A stretch of 64,000 nt of DNA from Pasteurella sp030783905 (lineage in GTDB: Bacteria > Pseudomonadota > Gammaproteobacteria > Enterobacterales > Pasteurellaceae): positions 1,922,001-1,986,000 of the forward strand of contig CP182107.1 of the NCBI GenBank assembly GCA_051122655.1, read 5' to 3'. The notes beneath the pieces were generated by a model that saw only the letters and a list, made by a program, of their open reading frames with translations, had not been told where the DNA came from and made no database searches. The translations under genes were made by a program, and so were the position numbers. Position 1 is the stretch's first letter. Every line of letters begins with the position of its first letter. Shown here in pieces: positions 26,410 through 35,219 of the stretch.

Positions 26410-26563
26410 TTAGTTATGTTGAAACTAAGCTATTATTGGGGTTATCTGAATTATTCGGTAGATTTGCTGTCAAAAACACGAAATAGGTCTCACTTTAAAT
26501 TCCATATCATGAGATTTAAGTGCAGTTGTCCGTTTTATTGTTTTAAGTGAAAAGGAAAGTACG

Positions 26564-27199
26564 GTGAAATTGTTAAAGCTTTTGTTATGTTCTGTGTTGT
26601 GTTATTTGCCTACGGCTTGGGCGAATGTGGATTTGAATATTAAATACAGTTCAAATTATCTGATGCCCGCTTATGTGCATTTTAAGGCGGATGGTGCGCA
26701 ATATGCGGTGGATGCGAAGATCAATGTGCCACTTTATAATATTGAGTTTCTGGCGAAAGGTACGCAAAATAGCAAGCAATTTAATATGTTAGATTATCAG
26801 GATATTCGTAATGGTAAGCCTTATGCACGATCAAAAATTCAAGCCGATAGCATTGAATATGGCAAAGTTAAAAATGGTTTAACGAAAAAAGCATTGGAAT
26901 TGCCGACCTTTGATTTGTTTACTATGGCATTTCAGCTAAGCTATTACGATAAATTGCCGATTAATTTTCAAATTACCAATGGTAAAAAGCTTTACCCCAT
27001 GCACAATGTGTTTGTGAAGAAAAGTGAGGCAAAGGTTAAAGTAGGTAAGCAAGAAGCGGTACAGATTACTTACCAATTTAAAACCGGCGATAAAGACATT
27101 ATGGTCAAAAAATTTGCCGGCGAACAATTCCCGCGTTTTATTTCTTACAACCGCGATGGCGATAACTATGAGTTAGAGTTTAGTGGGTTTGTGCAGTAA
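26564..27199 (+). CDS. Periplasmic DUF3108-like protein
   Basis: A 211-residue protein with a signal peptide (MKLLKLLLCSVLCYLPTAWA) and a mainly beta-strand mature part. The overall pattern resembles DUF3108-type periplasmic proteins, whose role is unknown. It starts with GTG at 26564, with AAAAGGAAAG well placed upstream; no in-frame ATG fits the signal peptide. It lies between the iron-regulated receptor and convergent ilvA, with a terminator on each side, so it is likely transcribed alone. Confidence 0.75.
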   Translation: MKLLKLLLCSVLCYLPTAWANVDLNIKYSSNYLMPAYVHFKADGAQYAVDAKINVPLYNIEFLAKGTQNSKQFNMLDYQDIRNGKPYARSKIQADSIEYGKVKNGLTKKALELPTFDLFTMAFQLSYYDKLPINFQITNGKKLYPMHNVFVKKSEAKVKVGKQEAVQITYQFKTGDKDIMVKKFAGEQFPRFISYNRDGDNYELEFSGFVQ

Positions 27200-27207
27200 G
27201 CAAAACA

Positions 27208-27235
27208 AAAAGTGCGGTAAAAAAACCGCACTTTT
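27208..27235. terminator. Bidirectional terminator of two inverted uptake signals
   Basis: AAAAGTGCGGT (27208-27218) pairs with ACCGCACTTTT (27225-27235) over 11 bases with a 6-base A loop. The sequence is symmetric and lies between the convergent DUF3108-like gene and ilvA, so it can serve both. Confidence 0.85.
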
Positions 27236-27243
27236 GCGTTAAG

Positions 27244-28785
27244 CTAGACTAAGAAATAACGATAGGCTGGGCTTTCGGTGACATCTTGATAGACGTAGCC
27301 CAGTTTTTCCAAGTGCTGATTGAACGCATCAAGATCTTGATCATTTAATTGGAAACCCGCGAGTACGTTACCATAGTCCGCACCGTGCGCACGATAATGG
27401 AAGACGGAAATATTCCAATGGGTTTGCCCCAAGGTTTGTAAGAATTTTAATAACGCCCCTTTTTGCTCAGGGAATTCAAAACTGTATAAACGCTCTTTGA
27501 GATGGCTATTTGAACGTCCACCGATCATGTAACGCACGTGTGTTTTGGCAATATCGTCGTTAGACAAATCAATCAAATCATACCCATGTTGTTGTAACTG
27601 GTTAATGATAGTCTGCTTTTCTTGTTCCCCCGTAATGCGTACCCCAACGAAAATGCACGCTTGTTTATCGTCCGCATAACGGTATTTAAACTCAGTGACG
27701 GGCACATGACCTAAAATATGACAGAATTTTAAGAAACTACCCGGTTGCTCAGGAATAGTGACCGCCAACAGAGCTTCATGCTGTTCACCAATTTCGCACC
27801 GTTCTGACACATAGCGTAGGGTATGAAAATTCAAGTTTGCCCCAGAAAGCACATTAACCAAGGTTTCCCCTTGAATATTGTGTTCTTTCACATATTTTTT
27901 CAAACCAGCAAGTGATAATGCCCCCGACGGTTCAGCAATGGCACGCACATTTTCAAAAATATCTTTGACTGCGGCACAAATTTCATCGCCATCCACCAAA
28001 ACCACATCATCAATATATTGCTGGCACACGCGGAAAGTTTCATCGCCAATACGTTTCACTGCGACACCATCAGCAAATAAGCCAACACGCTCTAAATCAA
28101 TGGGCTTACCTGCTTTGAGTGCACGATACAAGCACGCAGAATCTTTCGATTCCACCCCAATTACTTTGATTTCAGGAATTAATTGTTTAATTAATACAGC
28201 AATCCCAGCCACTAATCCACCGCCACCAACGGGCACGAAAATGCGATCAATTTGGCTGTTTTGTTGCAATAATTCCATCGCCAATGAGCCTTGACCCGCG
28301 ATGACCGCAGGGTGATCAAAGGGGGGAATGAAGGTCATATTTTTGCTTTCAGCCAGTTCAATGGCTTTGGCTTTGGCTTCATCAAAATTAGCACCGTATA
28401 ACAACACTTCGCCACCGAATCCACGCACCGCATCCACTTTAATACTGGGGGTGTTTTGTGGCATTACGATTAAGGCACGCAAGCCAAGATGTTTAGCTGA
28501 CAGTGCGACACCTTGCGCATGGTTTCCCGCCGAGGCGGCAATCACGCCTGAGGCCTTTTGTTCCGCACTTAAACCGGCGATCATGGCATACGCACCACGT
28601 AATTTGAAACTGTGTACGGGTTGGCGATCTTCGCGTTTAATAAAGACTTTATTGCCTAAACGTTCAGATAATTTTGGCATGTCTTGAAGTGGTGTCACTT
28701 GCGCCACGTCATAGACTTTAGAACTCAACACGGCTTTGAGGTATTCTGCACCTGTTGGGTGAGCTGAATGGAGGTTATTGACCAT
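27244..28785 (-). CDS. ilvA: Threonine dehydratase, biosynthetic
   Basis: A 513-residue PLP enzyme converting threonine to 2-oxobutanoate, the first step to isoleucine. The PLP lysine is in VHSFKLRGAY; SAGNHAQGVA and the glycine loop VGGGGLVAG follow. The C-terminal third (about 325-513) holds two ACT-like regulatory domains, as in the isoleucine-inhibited form. It is the last gene of the ilv operon. The 108-base gap from ilvD contains a hairpin. Confidence 0.96.
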   Translation of the reverse strand: MVNNLHSAHPTGAEYLKAVLSSKVYDVAQVTPLQDMPKLSERLGNKVFIKREDRQPVHSFKLRGAYAMIAGLSAEQKASGVIAASAGNHAQGVALSAKHLGLRALIVMPQNTPSIKVDAVRGFGGEVLLYGANFDEAKAKAIELAESKNMTFIPPFDHPAVIAGQGSLAMELLQQNSQIDRIFVPVGGGGLVAGIAVLIKQLIPEIKVIGVESKDSACLYRALKAGKPIDLERVGLFADGVAVKRIGDETFRVCQQYIDDVVLVDGDEICAAVKDIFENVRAIAEPSGALSLAGLKKYVKEHNIQGETLVNVLSGANLNFHTLRYVSERCEIGEQHEALLAVTIPEQPGSFLKFCHILGHVPVTEFKYRYADDKQACIFVGVRITGEQEKQTIINQLQQHGYDLIDLSNDDIAKTHVRYMIGGRSNSHLKERLYSFEFPEQKGALLKFLQTLGQTHWNISVFHYRAHGADYGNVLAGFQLNDQDLDAFNQHLEKLGYVYQDVTESPAYRYFLV

Positions 28786-28857
28786 AGAGGTTGTCCGTTA
28801 TTTTTTTAAATTTTCTTGTTTCAGCAAGAAAAAATGGTAATCAATTTATCAATGAGA

Positions 28858-28881
28858 AAATGGTGGGCAAGCTTACCCACC
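28858..28881 (-). terminator. Hairpin between ilvD and ilvA (weak terminator or processing site)
   Basis: GGTGGG (28862-28867) pairs with CCCACC (28876-28881). On the minus strand it lies 12 bases after the ilvD stop and is followed by ATTTTCT, too short a U run for full termination. It may set the ilvD:ilvA ratio. Confidence 0.4.
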
Positions 28882-28893
28882 CGACTTAAAGAT

Positions 28894-30729
28894 TTAAATT
28901 TTGGTTTTATCTCTCACCGCGCCTTTGTCTGCGGATGTGGCAAAATGTCCATATACTTTCAAGGCAAAGGATACTTCACGTTGACGGTTTGCCGGTTGCC
29001 AACCCAGTTTATCTTGTTCTACACGGCGTTGGGCAAGTTCCTCTTCTGCGACACAAAGCTGAATGGAACGGTTTGGAATATCAATTTCAATTTTATCGCC
29101 GTCTTTCACTAAGCCAATTACTCCCCCTGCGGCGGCTTCTGGTGAGCAATGCCCAATGGATAGTCCCGATGTGCCACCAGAGAAACGCCCATCCGTTAAT
29201 AAAGCACAGGCTTTGCCTAAGCCCATGGATTTTAAATAGCTAGTCGGATAAAGCATTTCTTGCATACCCGGTCCGCCTTTTGGTCCTTCATAGCGAATGA
29301 CTACCACATGACCGGCTTGCACTTTGCCCCCTAAAATACCGGCAACAGCATCTTCTTGGCTTTCAAAGACAATCGCATTGCCGGTGAATTTTAAAATGCT
29401 TTCATCCACCCCTGCCGTTTTGACAATACAACCGTCCATTGCCAAGTTACCCGATAACATGGCAAGTCCACCATCTTGGCTATAGGCAAATTGTTTGCTC
29501 CGAATACAGCCATTTTCACGATCATCATCCACCGTATCCCAGCGACAATCTTGTGAAAAGGCTTCGGTAGTACGAATGCCTGCAGGACCTGCGCGGAAGA
29601 AGTTATGTACTGCTTCATCTTTGGTGAGCACGATGTCGTATTTGGCAATTTGTTCGGCAAGGCTCATGCCGAGGACAGTGCGGGTATTGTTATGCAATAA
29701 CTGGGCACGATCTAATTCCCCTAAAATCGCCATAATGCCCCCCGCACGGTGTACGTCCTCCATGTGGTATTTTTGCGTGTTCGGTGCGACTTTACTTAAA
29801 CAAGGCACTTTACGCGATAAGCGGTCAATATCTGCCATGGTAAAATCCACTTCGGCTTCTTGTGCCGCGGCTAATAAATGCAAGACGGTATTGGTTGACC
29901 CGCCCATGGCAATATCTAAGCTCATGGCATTTTCAAAGGCTTTTTTATTGGCGATCGAACGTGGTAAGACGCTGTCATCCTCTTGTTCATAGTAGCGTTT
30001 GCACAGTTCGACCACTTGTTTACCTGCATCAAGGAACAGGCGTTTACGATCTGCATGGGTCGCTAGGCAAGAACCGTTACCCGGCAAACTTAAGCCAAGC
30101 GCTTCGGTTAAGCAGTTCATGGAGTTAGCGGTAAACATCCCCGAGCAAGAGCCACAGGTTGGACAAGCGGAGCGTTCGATTTGTGCGCTGTCTTCGTCTG
30201 ACACATTCGGGTTGGCGCCTTGGATCATGGCATCCACTAAATCCAGTTTGATGATTTTATCAGACAGTTTGGTTTTACCCGCTTCCATTGGCCCGCCAGA
30301 AACGAACACACAAGGAATATTCAAGCGTAACGCCGCCATCAGCATCCCCGGTGTGATTTTGTCGCAGTTAGAAATACACACCATCGCATCGGCACAGTGT
30401 GCATTGACCATATATTCCACACTATCGGCAATTAAATCACGACTTGGTAAAGAATAGAGCATCCCACCATGCCCCATCGCAATTCCATCATCCACCGCAA
30501 TGGTATTAAACTCTTTCGCCACCCCACCGGCTTTTTCAATTTCACGGGCGACAAGTTGCCCCATATCTTTTAAATGCACATGACCAGGGACAAATTGCGT
30601 AAAGGAATTGACCACGGCAATAATCGGTTTACCAAAGTCATTTTCTTTCATTCCCGTCGCACGCCATAAGGCTCGTGCTCCCGCCATATTGCGACCTTGT
30701 GTACTGGTCGCGGAACGTAATTTAGGCAT
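28894..30729 (-). CDS. ilvD: Dihydroxy-acid dehydratase
   Basis: A 611-residue iron-sulfur dehydratase, the third step of valine and isoleucine synthesis. Cluster and active-site strings are present: ISNCDKITPGMLMAA, CPTCGSCSGMFTANSMNCL and DGRFSGGTSGLSIGH. The ATG follows GGAGAG. It lies 257 bases downstream of the racemase gene; I saw no clear promoter or terminator in that gap. Confidence 0.97.
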   Translation of the reverse strand: MPKLRSATSTQGRNMAGARALWRATGMKENDFGKPIIAVVNSFTQFVPGHVHLKDMGQLVAREIEKAGGVAKEFNTIAVDDGIAMGHGGMLYSLPSRDLIADSVEYMVNAHCADAMVCISNCDKITPGMLMAALRLNIPCVFVSGGPMEAGKTKLSDKIIKLDLVDAMIQGANPNVSDEDSAQIERSACPTCGSCSGMFTANSMNCLTEALGLSLPGNGSCLATHADRKRLFLDAGKQVVELCKRYYEQEDDSVLPRSIANKKAFENAMSLDIAMGGSTNTVLHLLAAAQEAEVDFTMADIDRLSRKVPCLSKVAPNTQKYHMEDVHRAGGIMAILGELDRAQLLHNNTRTVLGMSLAEQIAKYDIVLTKDEAVHNFFRAGPAGIRTTEAFSQDCRWDTVDDDRENGCIRSKQFAYSQDGGLAMLSGNLAMDGCIVKTAGVDESILKFTGNAIVFESQEDAVAGILGGKVQAGHVVVIRYEGPKGGPGMQEMLYPTSYLKSMGLGKACALLTDGRFSGGTSGLSIGHCSPEAAAGGVIGLVKDGDKIEIDIPNRSIQLCVAEEELAQRRVEQDKLGWQPANRQREVSFALKVYGHFATSADKGAVRDKTKI

Positions 30730-30986
30730 AATCTCTCCAAGTACAGTAAGTAGTTATAATGACTCATCTTTCTGTCACAATGAGCCAATTTGTCTGTTGT
30801 ATGTGAATGGTTATCTTTAAGCGTTTTTATGCACTTAATAACCTCTAATAAAGGGCTAAATCGTTAAATCCTCAAAAGCACGAACAAAATCAATATCCCA
30901 CCAATATTGACGAAGTATGATAGAAACTGTGTATCATTTTCTCTATAGGCGCGACGATGTGTCCTCTTTGCTAGGTTGATCAGAAA

Positions 30987-31679
30987 TTACTCCGTCAGAA
31001 TAAATTCAGCTGCCGCCTGTGCATGTAATGTTGTTGTATCGAAAAATGGCAGTGTTGCATCTTGTTGATTAATCAATAAGCCAATTTCGGTACAACCTAA
31101 AATCACACCTTGGGCACCTTGTTTGGCTAAGTCATTAATGACATCAAGATAAAATTGTTTCGATTCAGGTTTGATTTGCCCGACACAAAGTTCTGTAAAA
31201 ATAATACGATGAATTTCTTGCTGTTGTTTCTGGCTTGGCACAAGAGGCGTAATACCATGATGCAGTAAAAAATCACGATAAAACGGATCTTGCATGGTAA
31301 ATTGCGTGCCTAATAACGCGACTTGTGTCAAATTTTTTACTTTAATGGCTTTTGCTGTGGCATCAATAATATGGAGAAAAGGCACATCAATTACGTCAAT
31401 AATTTGTGGTGCAACTTTGTGCATAGTATTGGTGGCTAATAAAATCCCCTCGGCACCTATTTGCGTCAATTTTTTTGCCGCAGTAGCTAATATTTCTCCC
31501 GCCTTATGCCATTCGCCTTGTTTCTGTAAACATACAATTTGTCCAAATTCCACATTAACCATCACTAATGGTGCACTGTGATTTCCACTTTTGGCTTGGT
31601 TAATTAACTGGTTGATTAAGCGGTAATAAGTTACTGTGCTTTCAGGCGACATACCGCCGATAATACCGAGAGTTTTCAT
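30987..31679 (-). CDS. YgeA-like aspartate/glutamate racemase
   Basis: A 230-residue aspartate/glutamate racemase-family protein (LGIIGGMSPESTVTYYR at the N-terminus). The first catalytic position is Thr83 (LATNTMH) instead of cysteine, and the second is Cys196 (LGCTEIG). This Thr/Cys pair is that described for the E. coli L-aspartate/glutamate-specific racemase (YgeA), so it is probably active and specific for L substrates or broad. It begins only 18 bases after ilvM and is followed by ilvD, so it is part of the ilv operon. A role in branched-chain or D-amino-acid metabolism is not shown. Confidence 0.85.
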   Translation of the reverse strand: MKTLGIIGGMSPESTVTYYRLINQLINQAKSGNHSAPLVMVNVEFGQIVCLQKQGEWHKAGEILATAAKKLTQIGAEGILLATNTMHKVAPQIIDVIDVPFLHIIDATAKAIKVKNLTQVALLGTQFTMQDPFYRDFLLHHGITPLVPSQKQQQEIHRIIFTELCVGQIKPESKQFYLDVINDLAKQGAQGVILGCTEIGLLINQQDATLPFFDTTTLHAQAAAEFILTE

Positions 31680-31697
31680 GCTCGTCCTCTTATATTT

Positions 31698-31928
31698 TTA
31701 TGCACGTACTTGATGAATAGCTAACACATCGTACACTTTACTTAATTGATTCGTCAGTAAAGCTAAAGCGCGGTCACTTTTCACGGTAAAATCAATGTTA
31801 GCTTGTTCACCTTGTGAAGTCATATTCATGGTGAGCACATAAAAACCACGGTGGCGAATAACACGTAAAATGCGTTCTAGGGTTTCAGGACGTTGATTTA
31901 CATCGAGGGTGAATTGATAAGTTTGCAT
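31698..31928 (-). CDS. ilvM: Acetolactate synthase II small subunit
   Basis: A 76-residue single ACT-domain protein with the IlvM pattern (VNQRPETLERILRVIRHRGF, then MNMTSQG). It is the regulatory and stabilising partner of IlvG and follows it by 37 bases. The gap holds an uptake signal. The size equals other IlvM proteins. Confidence 0.93.
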   Translation of the reverse strand: MQTYQFTLDVNQRPETLERILRVIRHRGFYVLTMNMTSQGEQANIDFTVKSDRALALLTNQLSKVYDVLAIHQVRA

Positions 31929-31965
31929 AATTTTTCCTTAAAATTTCGTCAAAACAGACCGCACT

Positions 31966-33615
31966 TTACATTTGTTCAACCATATCAAGGTTACAAGCAT
32001 TCGGTGGCACAAGTGGCCATACGTTCTCATTACTGGAAATACACACATGTAAGAAATACGCCTCTTTACTGGCTAATAAGCGATCGAGAGCGCCTTCCAC
32101 TTCTTCACCTTTGGTGATGCGTTCACCTTGAATACCGAATGCAGCGGCAAGCATCACAAAATCGGGGTTATCATCTAAAATCGTGTGACTGAATCTGGCG
32201 TTGAAGAACAGTTCCTGCCATTGACGCACCATGCCTAAACGTTGATTGTCTAACAACACGATTTTCACCGGTGTTTTTCCCCGTTTGAAGGTGCCTAATT
32301 CTTGAATGTTCATCATGATCGACCCGTCGCCAGAAATTAAGATCACGTCATCGTCAGGACGGGCTTTTTTCGCACCGATCGCAGCTGGCAAACCAAAGCC
32401 CATGGTGCCGTAGCCTGCTGAAGTGATATAGTTTTCCGGTGCATAATGCCGCATATGCTGTGCTGACCACATTTGGTGTTGCCCCACGTCCGTGGTAATG
32501 ACCGCACTTTGTGGCTTTTTCTTTGATAAGGAATGTAATAACCATAATGGATTGATAAAGGTATCCCCTTGGTTTTCGGCATAGCAAAAATCATGTGCTT
32601 GTTTGAGTTGCTTGACCCGGGATTGCCATTCGCTAATGTCCAGCGGGACGCTCAACGCACGGAAAACTTGTGCAATATCCCCACACAATGCCACATCTGG
32701 ACGACGCAATTTACCGATTTCAGCAATATCAATATCCGCATGGATCACTTTGGCAGAGGGTGCGAAAGTATCTAATTTACCTGTCACACGATCATCGAAA
32801 CGGGCACCAAAAGCCAGTAATAAATCACACTCATGTACAGCATAGTTGGCGGCTTTGGTGCCGTGCATACCAATCATGCCCATGTAATAAGGGTTCTCTG
32901 GATGAACTGAACCTAAGCCTTTTAAAGTGGAGACGCTTGGCATTTGGGTAGTGGCAAGAAACTCACGCAAGGCAGACACCGCTTTTGCCATCCCCACACC
33001 ACCGCCCACATACATCACGGGACGCTTGGCTTGTTTGAGTAATTCCAGTGCTTTTGCCAGATTATCTTGTGAAAGTGCGGTGGGGTTTGCCACAGAATAG
33101 GTAAAAGGTGTGATATCTGTTGGAGCAAGTTGGATATCTTTGGGAATATCAATTAATACTGGACCTGGGCGACCACTGGCTGCAATTTCAAACGCTTTAG
33201 CAATCACTTCTGGCAATTCTTCGATACTTTGCACTAAAAAGCTGTGCTTGGTACAAGCAAGGGATAAACCAAGCACATCGGCCTCTTGGAATGCGTCTGT
33301 GCCGATCAACGGAGAAGCAACTTGCCCAGTAATCGCGACCACTGGAATGGAATCCATTAAGGCATCGCCTAATCCTGTGATTAAATTAGCGGCTCCGGGG
33401 CCAGAAGTGGCGATACACACGCCCACTTTGCCACTTGAGCGCGCATAGCCAATGGCTGCCATCGCTGCACCTTGTTCATTACGGCACAATAAATGTTCAA
33501 TGCCCGCATCATACAGCGCATCATAAACTGGCATAATCGCCCCACCGGGATAGCCAAAAACGGTAGTTACGCCATGTGTTTTCAAACTCTCGGTTACTAA
33601 TCTTGCCCCATTCAT
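31966..33615 (-). CDS. ilvG: Acetolactate synthase II large subunit
   Basis: A 549-residue thiamin-diphosphate enzyme forming acetolactate or acetohydroxybutyrate. The catalytic glutamate is in CRNEQGAAMAAIGYAR, and the ThDP motif starts at GDGSIMMNIQEL. The frame is intact, unlike the frameshifted ilvG of E. coli K-12. The ATG at 33615 follows AAGGGTGA; an in-frame GTG at 33624 is less likely. Upstream are the leader peptide ilvL and an attenuator hairpin. Uptake signals lie in the gene. Confidence 0.96.
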   Translation of the reverse strand: MNGARLVTESLKTHGVTTVFGYPGGAIMPVYDALYDAGIEHLLCRNEQGAAMAAIGYARSSGKVGVCIATSGPGAANLITGLGDALMDSIPVVAITGQVASPLIGTDAFQEADVLGLSLACTKHSFLVQSIEELPEVIAKAFEIAASGRPGPVLIDIPKDIQLAPTDITPFTYSVANPTALSQDNLAKALELLKQAKRPVMYVGGGVGMAKAVSALREFLATTQMPSVSTLKGLGSVHPENPYYMGMIGMHGTKAANYAVHECDLLLAFGARFDDRVTGKLDTFAPSAKVIHADIDIAEIGKLRRPDVALCGDIAQVFRALSVPLDISEWQSRVKQLKQAHDFCYAENQGDTFINPLWLLHSLSKKKPQSAVITTDVGQHQMWSAQHMRHYAPENYITSAGYGTMGFGLPAAIGAKKARPDDDVILISGDGSIMMNIQELGTFKRGKTPVKIVLLDNQRLGMVRQWQELFFNARFSHTILDDNPDFVMLAAAFGIQGERITKGEEVEGALDRLLASKEAYFLHVCISSNENVWPLVPPNACNLDMVEQM

Positions 33616-33642
33616 TTTTATCACCCTTGCATAATTGGTCAG

Positions 33643-33677
33643 TAAAAAAAACCCTCATCTGCTATCAGACGAGGGTT
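33643..33677 (-). terminator. Attenuator terminator of the ilv operon
   Basis: On the minus strand AACCCTC-x-TCTG pairs with CAGA-x-GAGGGTT (arms 33666-33677 and 33650-33661, one internal mismatch), followed by a run of eight U. It lies between ilvL and ilvG, 36 bases after the leader stop, which is the classic position for transcription attenuation. Confidence 0.88.
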
Positions 33678-33712
33678 AAATTTGATCTTCTTTGCTTATT
33701 GACAGTCAAACA

Positions 33713-33787
33713 TTAACGCACTCGCCCCGCAGTGATAATAATCACCACGAGGTTAATAATAATGCTCAGTACAGGGCGTAATGCCAT
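33713..33787 (-). CDS. ilvL: ilv operon leader peptide
   Basis: A 24-residue peptide rich in regulatory residues: six isoleucines (as III and III), four valines, and three leucines, starting MALRPVLS and ending GRVR. The run of Ile/Val/Leu codons just before a strong terminator is the hallmark of ribosome-mediated attenuation: ribosome stalling on scarce Ile, Val or Leu tRNAs would prevent the terminator and allow ilvGM... expression. It resembles IlvL of E. coli in design, not in exact sequence. It is too short for ordinary gene calling. Confidence 0.88.
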   Translation of the reverse strand: MALRPVLSIIINLVVIIITAGRVR

Positions 33788-33889
33788 AACGTCAATTCCA
33801 ACTCGTTGAGTATGTTGTTGTATGTTTTATATTCATATCATATTTTTTTTTCAGCGCAAACTATTTTTTTATAAAATATAAAAAAAGAT

Positions 33890-33901
33890 GAAAACGTTTT
33901 C
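33890..33901. promoter_or_regulatory. Palindrome GAAAACGTTTTC before yigL
   Basis: A perfect 12-bp palindrome in the divergent ilvL/yigL region, 74 bases before the yigL start. It resembles operators of LacI/GalR-type regulators in shape. No regulator is identified. Confidence 0.3.
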
Positions 33902-33975
33902 GTTATGTGTTTTTTTCAGAATGCGAAGTGAGGTTATGTTATGATAAGCAAAACGATGAGACCGTAGGATTGTAT

Positions 33976-34794
33976 ATGTCACTTTTTCCTTTCCGTGCCA
34001 TTGTGTCTGATTTAGATGGCACTTTATTAAATGCTCACCACATGATTGGTGAGTTTACTATTCAAACACTACAAAAGCTAGCTGCCAAAGGGGTCGATAT
34101 TATGTTGGCAACCGGACGTAACCACACCGATTTGTTACCGATCTTAAAAAAAGTCAACATTGAAAATGCAGTGATGATCACCTCTAATGGGGCAAGAGCA
34201 CAGGATTTACAAGGCAATTTGTTGGTGCGCGATTATTTACCTGAGAAAATCGCTTTTGACATCATGAATCTGGATTTTGATCGCCAGCGCGTATGTGTCA
34301 ATGCGTATCAAGGGGATGACTGGTTTATTAATATTGATGTACCACAATTGCGCAAATATCATCAAGATTCAGGCTTTATGTATGAGGTGGTGGATTTTAC
34401 CCAGCACCATGGTCGCGAAACGGAAAAAGTCTTTTTTATCGGACGTGAGCCCAACGATCTTGTGGCATTAGAATATCACTTGCAGTCCACCTATGGTGAG
34501 ACCACCAGCGTGACTTATTCCACGCCTGTTTGTTTGGAAGTGATGAATCGAAATGTTTCGAAAGCAAGTGCACTGGAGAAAGTGCTAGCCAATCGGGATT
34601 ATGACTTGCAACATTGTCTTGCTTTTGGCGATGGGATGAATGATGTGCAGATGCTCAGTCGTGTTGGCAAAGGTTGTGTGATGGGCAATGCCGATCCTCG
34701 ATTAAAAGAGGCGTGCCCACATCTCGAAGTGATTGGCATGAATGCACAAGAATCGGTAGCCAATTACCTTCGCCAGACATTTGATATTGCGTAA
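33976..34794 (+). CDS. yigL: YigL-like HAD phosphatase (pyridoxal phosphate/sugar phosphatase)
   Basis: A 272-residue Cof-type (HAD IIB) phosphatase. The nucleophile is in VSDLDGTLLNAHH, and the final motif is FGDGMNDVQMLS. The strings MITSNGARAQDLQGNL, CLEVMNRNVSKASALEKV and VMGNADPRLKEACPHLEVIG match E. coli YigL, which dephosphorylates pyridoxal phosphate and sugar phosphates. The ATG at 33976 has AGGA well placed. In E. coli yigL is beside pldB; here crcB lies between them. Confidence 0.88.
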   Translation: MSLFPFRAIVSDLDGTLLNAHHMIGEFTIQTLQKLAAKGVDIMLATGRNHTDLLPILKKVNIENAVMITSNGARAQDLQGNLLVRDYLPEKIAFDIMNLDFDRQRVCVNAYQGDDWFINIDVPQLRKYHQDSGFMYEVVDFTQHHGRETEKVFFIGREPNDLVALEYHLQSTYGETTSVTYSTPVCLEVMNRNVSKASALEKVLANRDYDLQHCLAFGDGMNDVQMLSRVGKGCVMGNADPRLKEACPHLEVIGMNAQESVANYLRQTFDIA

Positions 34795-34832
34795 GGGTAC
34801 GCGTCTTTTCACTCACAGAAGGCAATAGTGCT

Positions 34833-35219
34833 GTGTTAAGTATTGGACAACAAATGCTATTCATCAGCCTCGGTGCGGCATTGGGTGCGCTGTCACGTTG
34901 GGGACTTGGTTGGTTTCTCAATCCACTGTTTGCCGGCTTCGCGTTAGGGACACTGGTGGCAAATTATCTTGGCTGTTTGCTCATGGGCATATGCTTAGCC
35001 GTTTTTTGGCAATACCCACAATTTTCTGCACAATGGCGTTTATTTTTGGTGACGGGCTTTTTAGGCAGTTTCACTACCTTTTCTACTTTTTCGGCGGAAG
35101 TAATTGAACACCTTGTGCACCAAAAATGGCTTACTGGCCTTACACTGGCCTCGTTACACCTGTTTGGTTGCTTATTGTGTACTGCGTTAGGCGTGTTTAT
35201 TTGGCGCTATTGGTCGTAA
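34833..35219 (+). CDS. crcB: CrcB fluoride channel
   Basis: A 128-residue CrcB/Fluc protein with four transmembrane helices that exports fluoride as a dual-topology dimer. The conserved GTLVANYLGC (pore Asn) and GFLGSFTTFSTFS (Phe/Thr track) are present. A GTG start at 34833 has AGAAGG upstream; ATG at 34854 is an alternative that begins just before the first helix. I do not see a fluoride riboswitch in the 38-base gap to yigL. The 3' end overlaps the pldB 3' end by 23 bases (convergent). Confidence 0.92.
   Translation: MLSIGQQMLFISLGAALGALSRWGLGWFLNPLFAGFALGTLVANYLGCLLMGICLAVFWQYPQFSAQWRLFLVTGFLGSFTTFSTFSAEVIEHLVHQKWLTGLTLASLHLFGCLLCTALGVFIWRYWS

Noticed and set aside
26416..26550. A 44-codon open frame (starting MLKLSYYWGY) between the TonB receptor and the DUF3108-like gene
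   Set aside because: It has no ribosome site, its composition is unlike a protein, and it is probably just the gap before the next gene.
27878..28294. Long plus-strand open frames opposite ilvA, ilvD and ilvG (the longest 165 codons, 29495-29992)
   Set aside because: They are antisense to well-supported enzymes with full motifs, and their translations are Ser/Ala-rich, typical of antisense frames.
30730..30986. A hidden gene or second attenuator between the racemase gene and ilvD
   Set aside because: There is no open frame with a ribosome site and no U-tailed hairpin in this 257-base gap.
34795..34832. A fluoride riboswitch before crcB
   Set aside because: The 38-base gap is too short and lacks the crcB-motif features; the motif could only be within yigL, where I do not see it.
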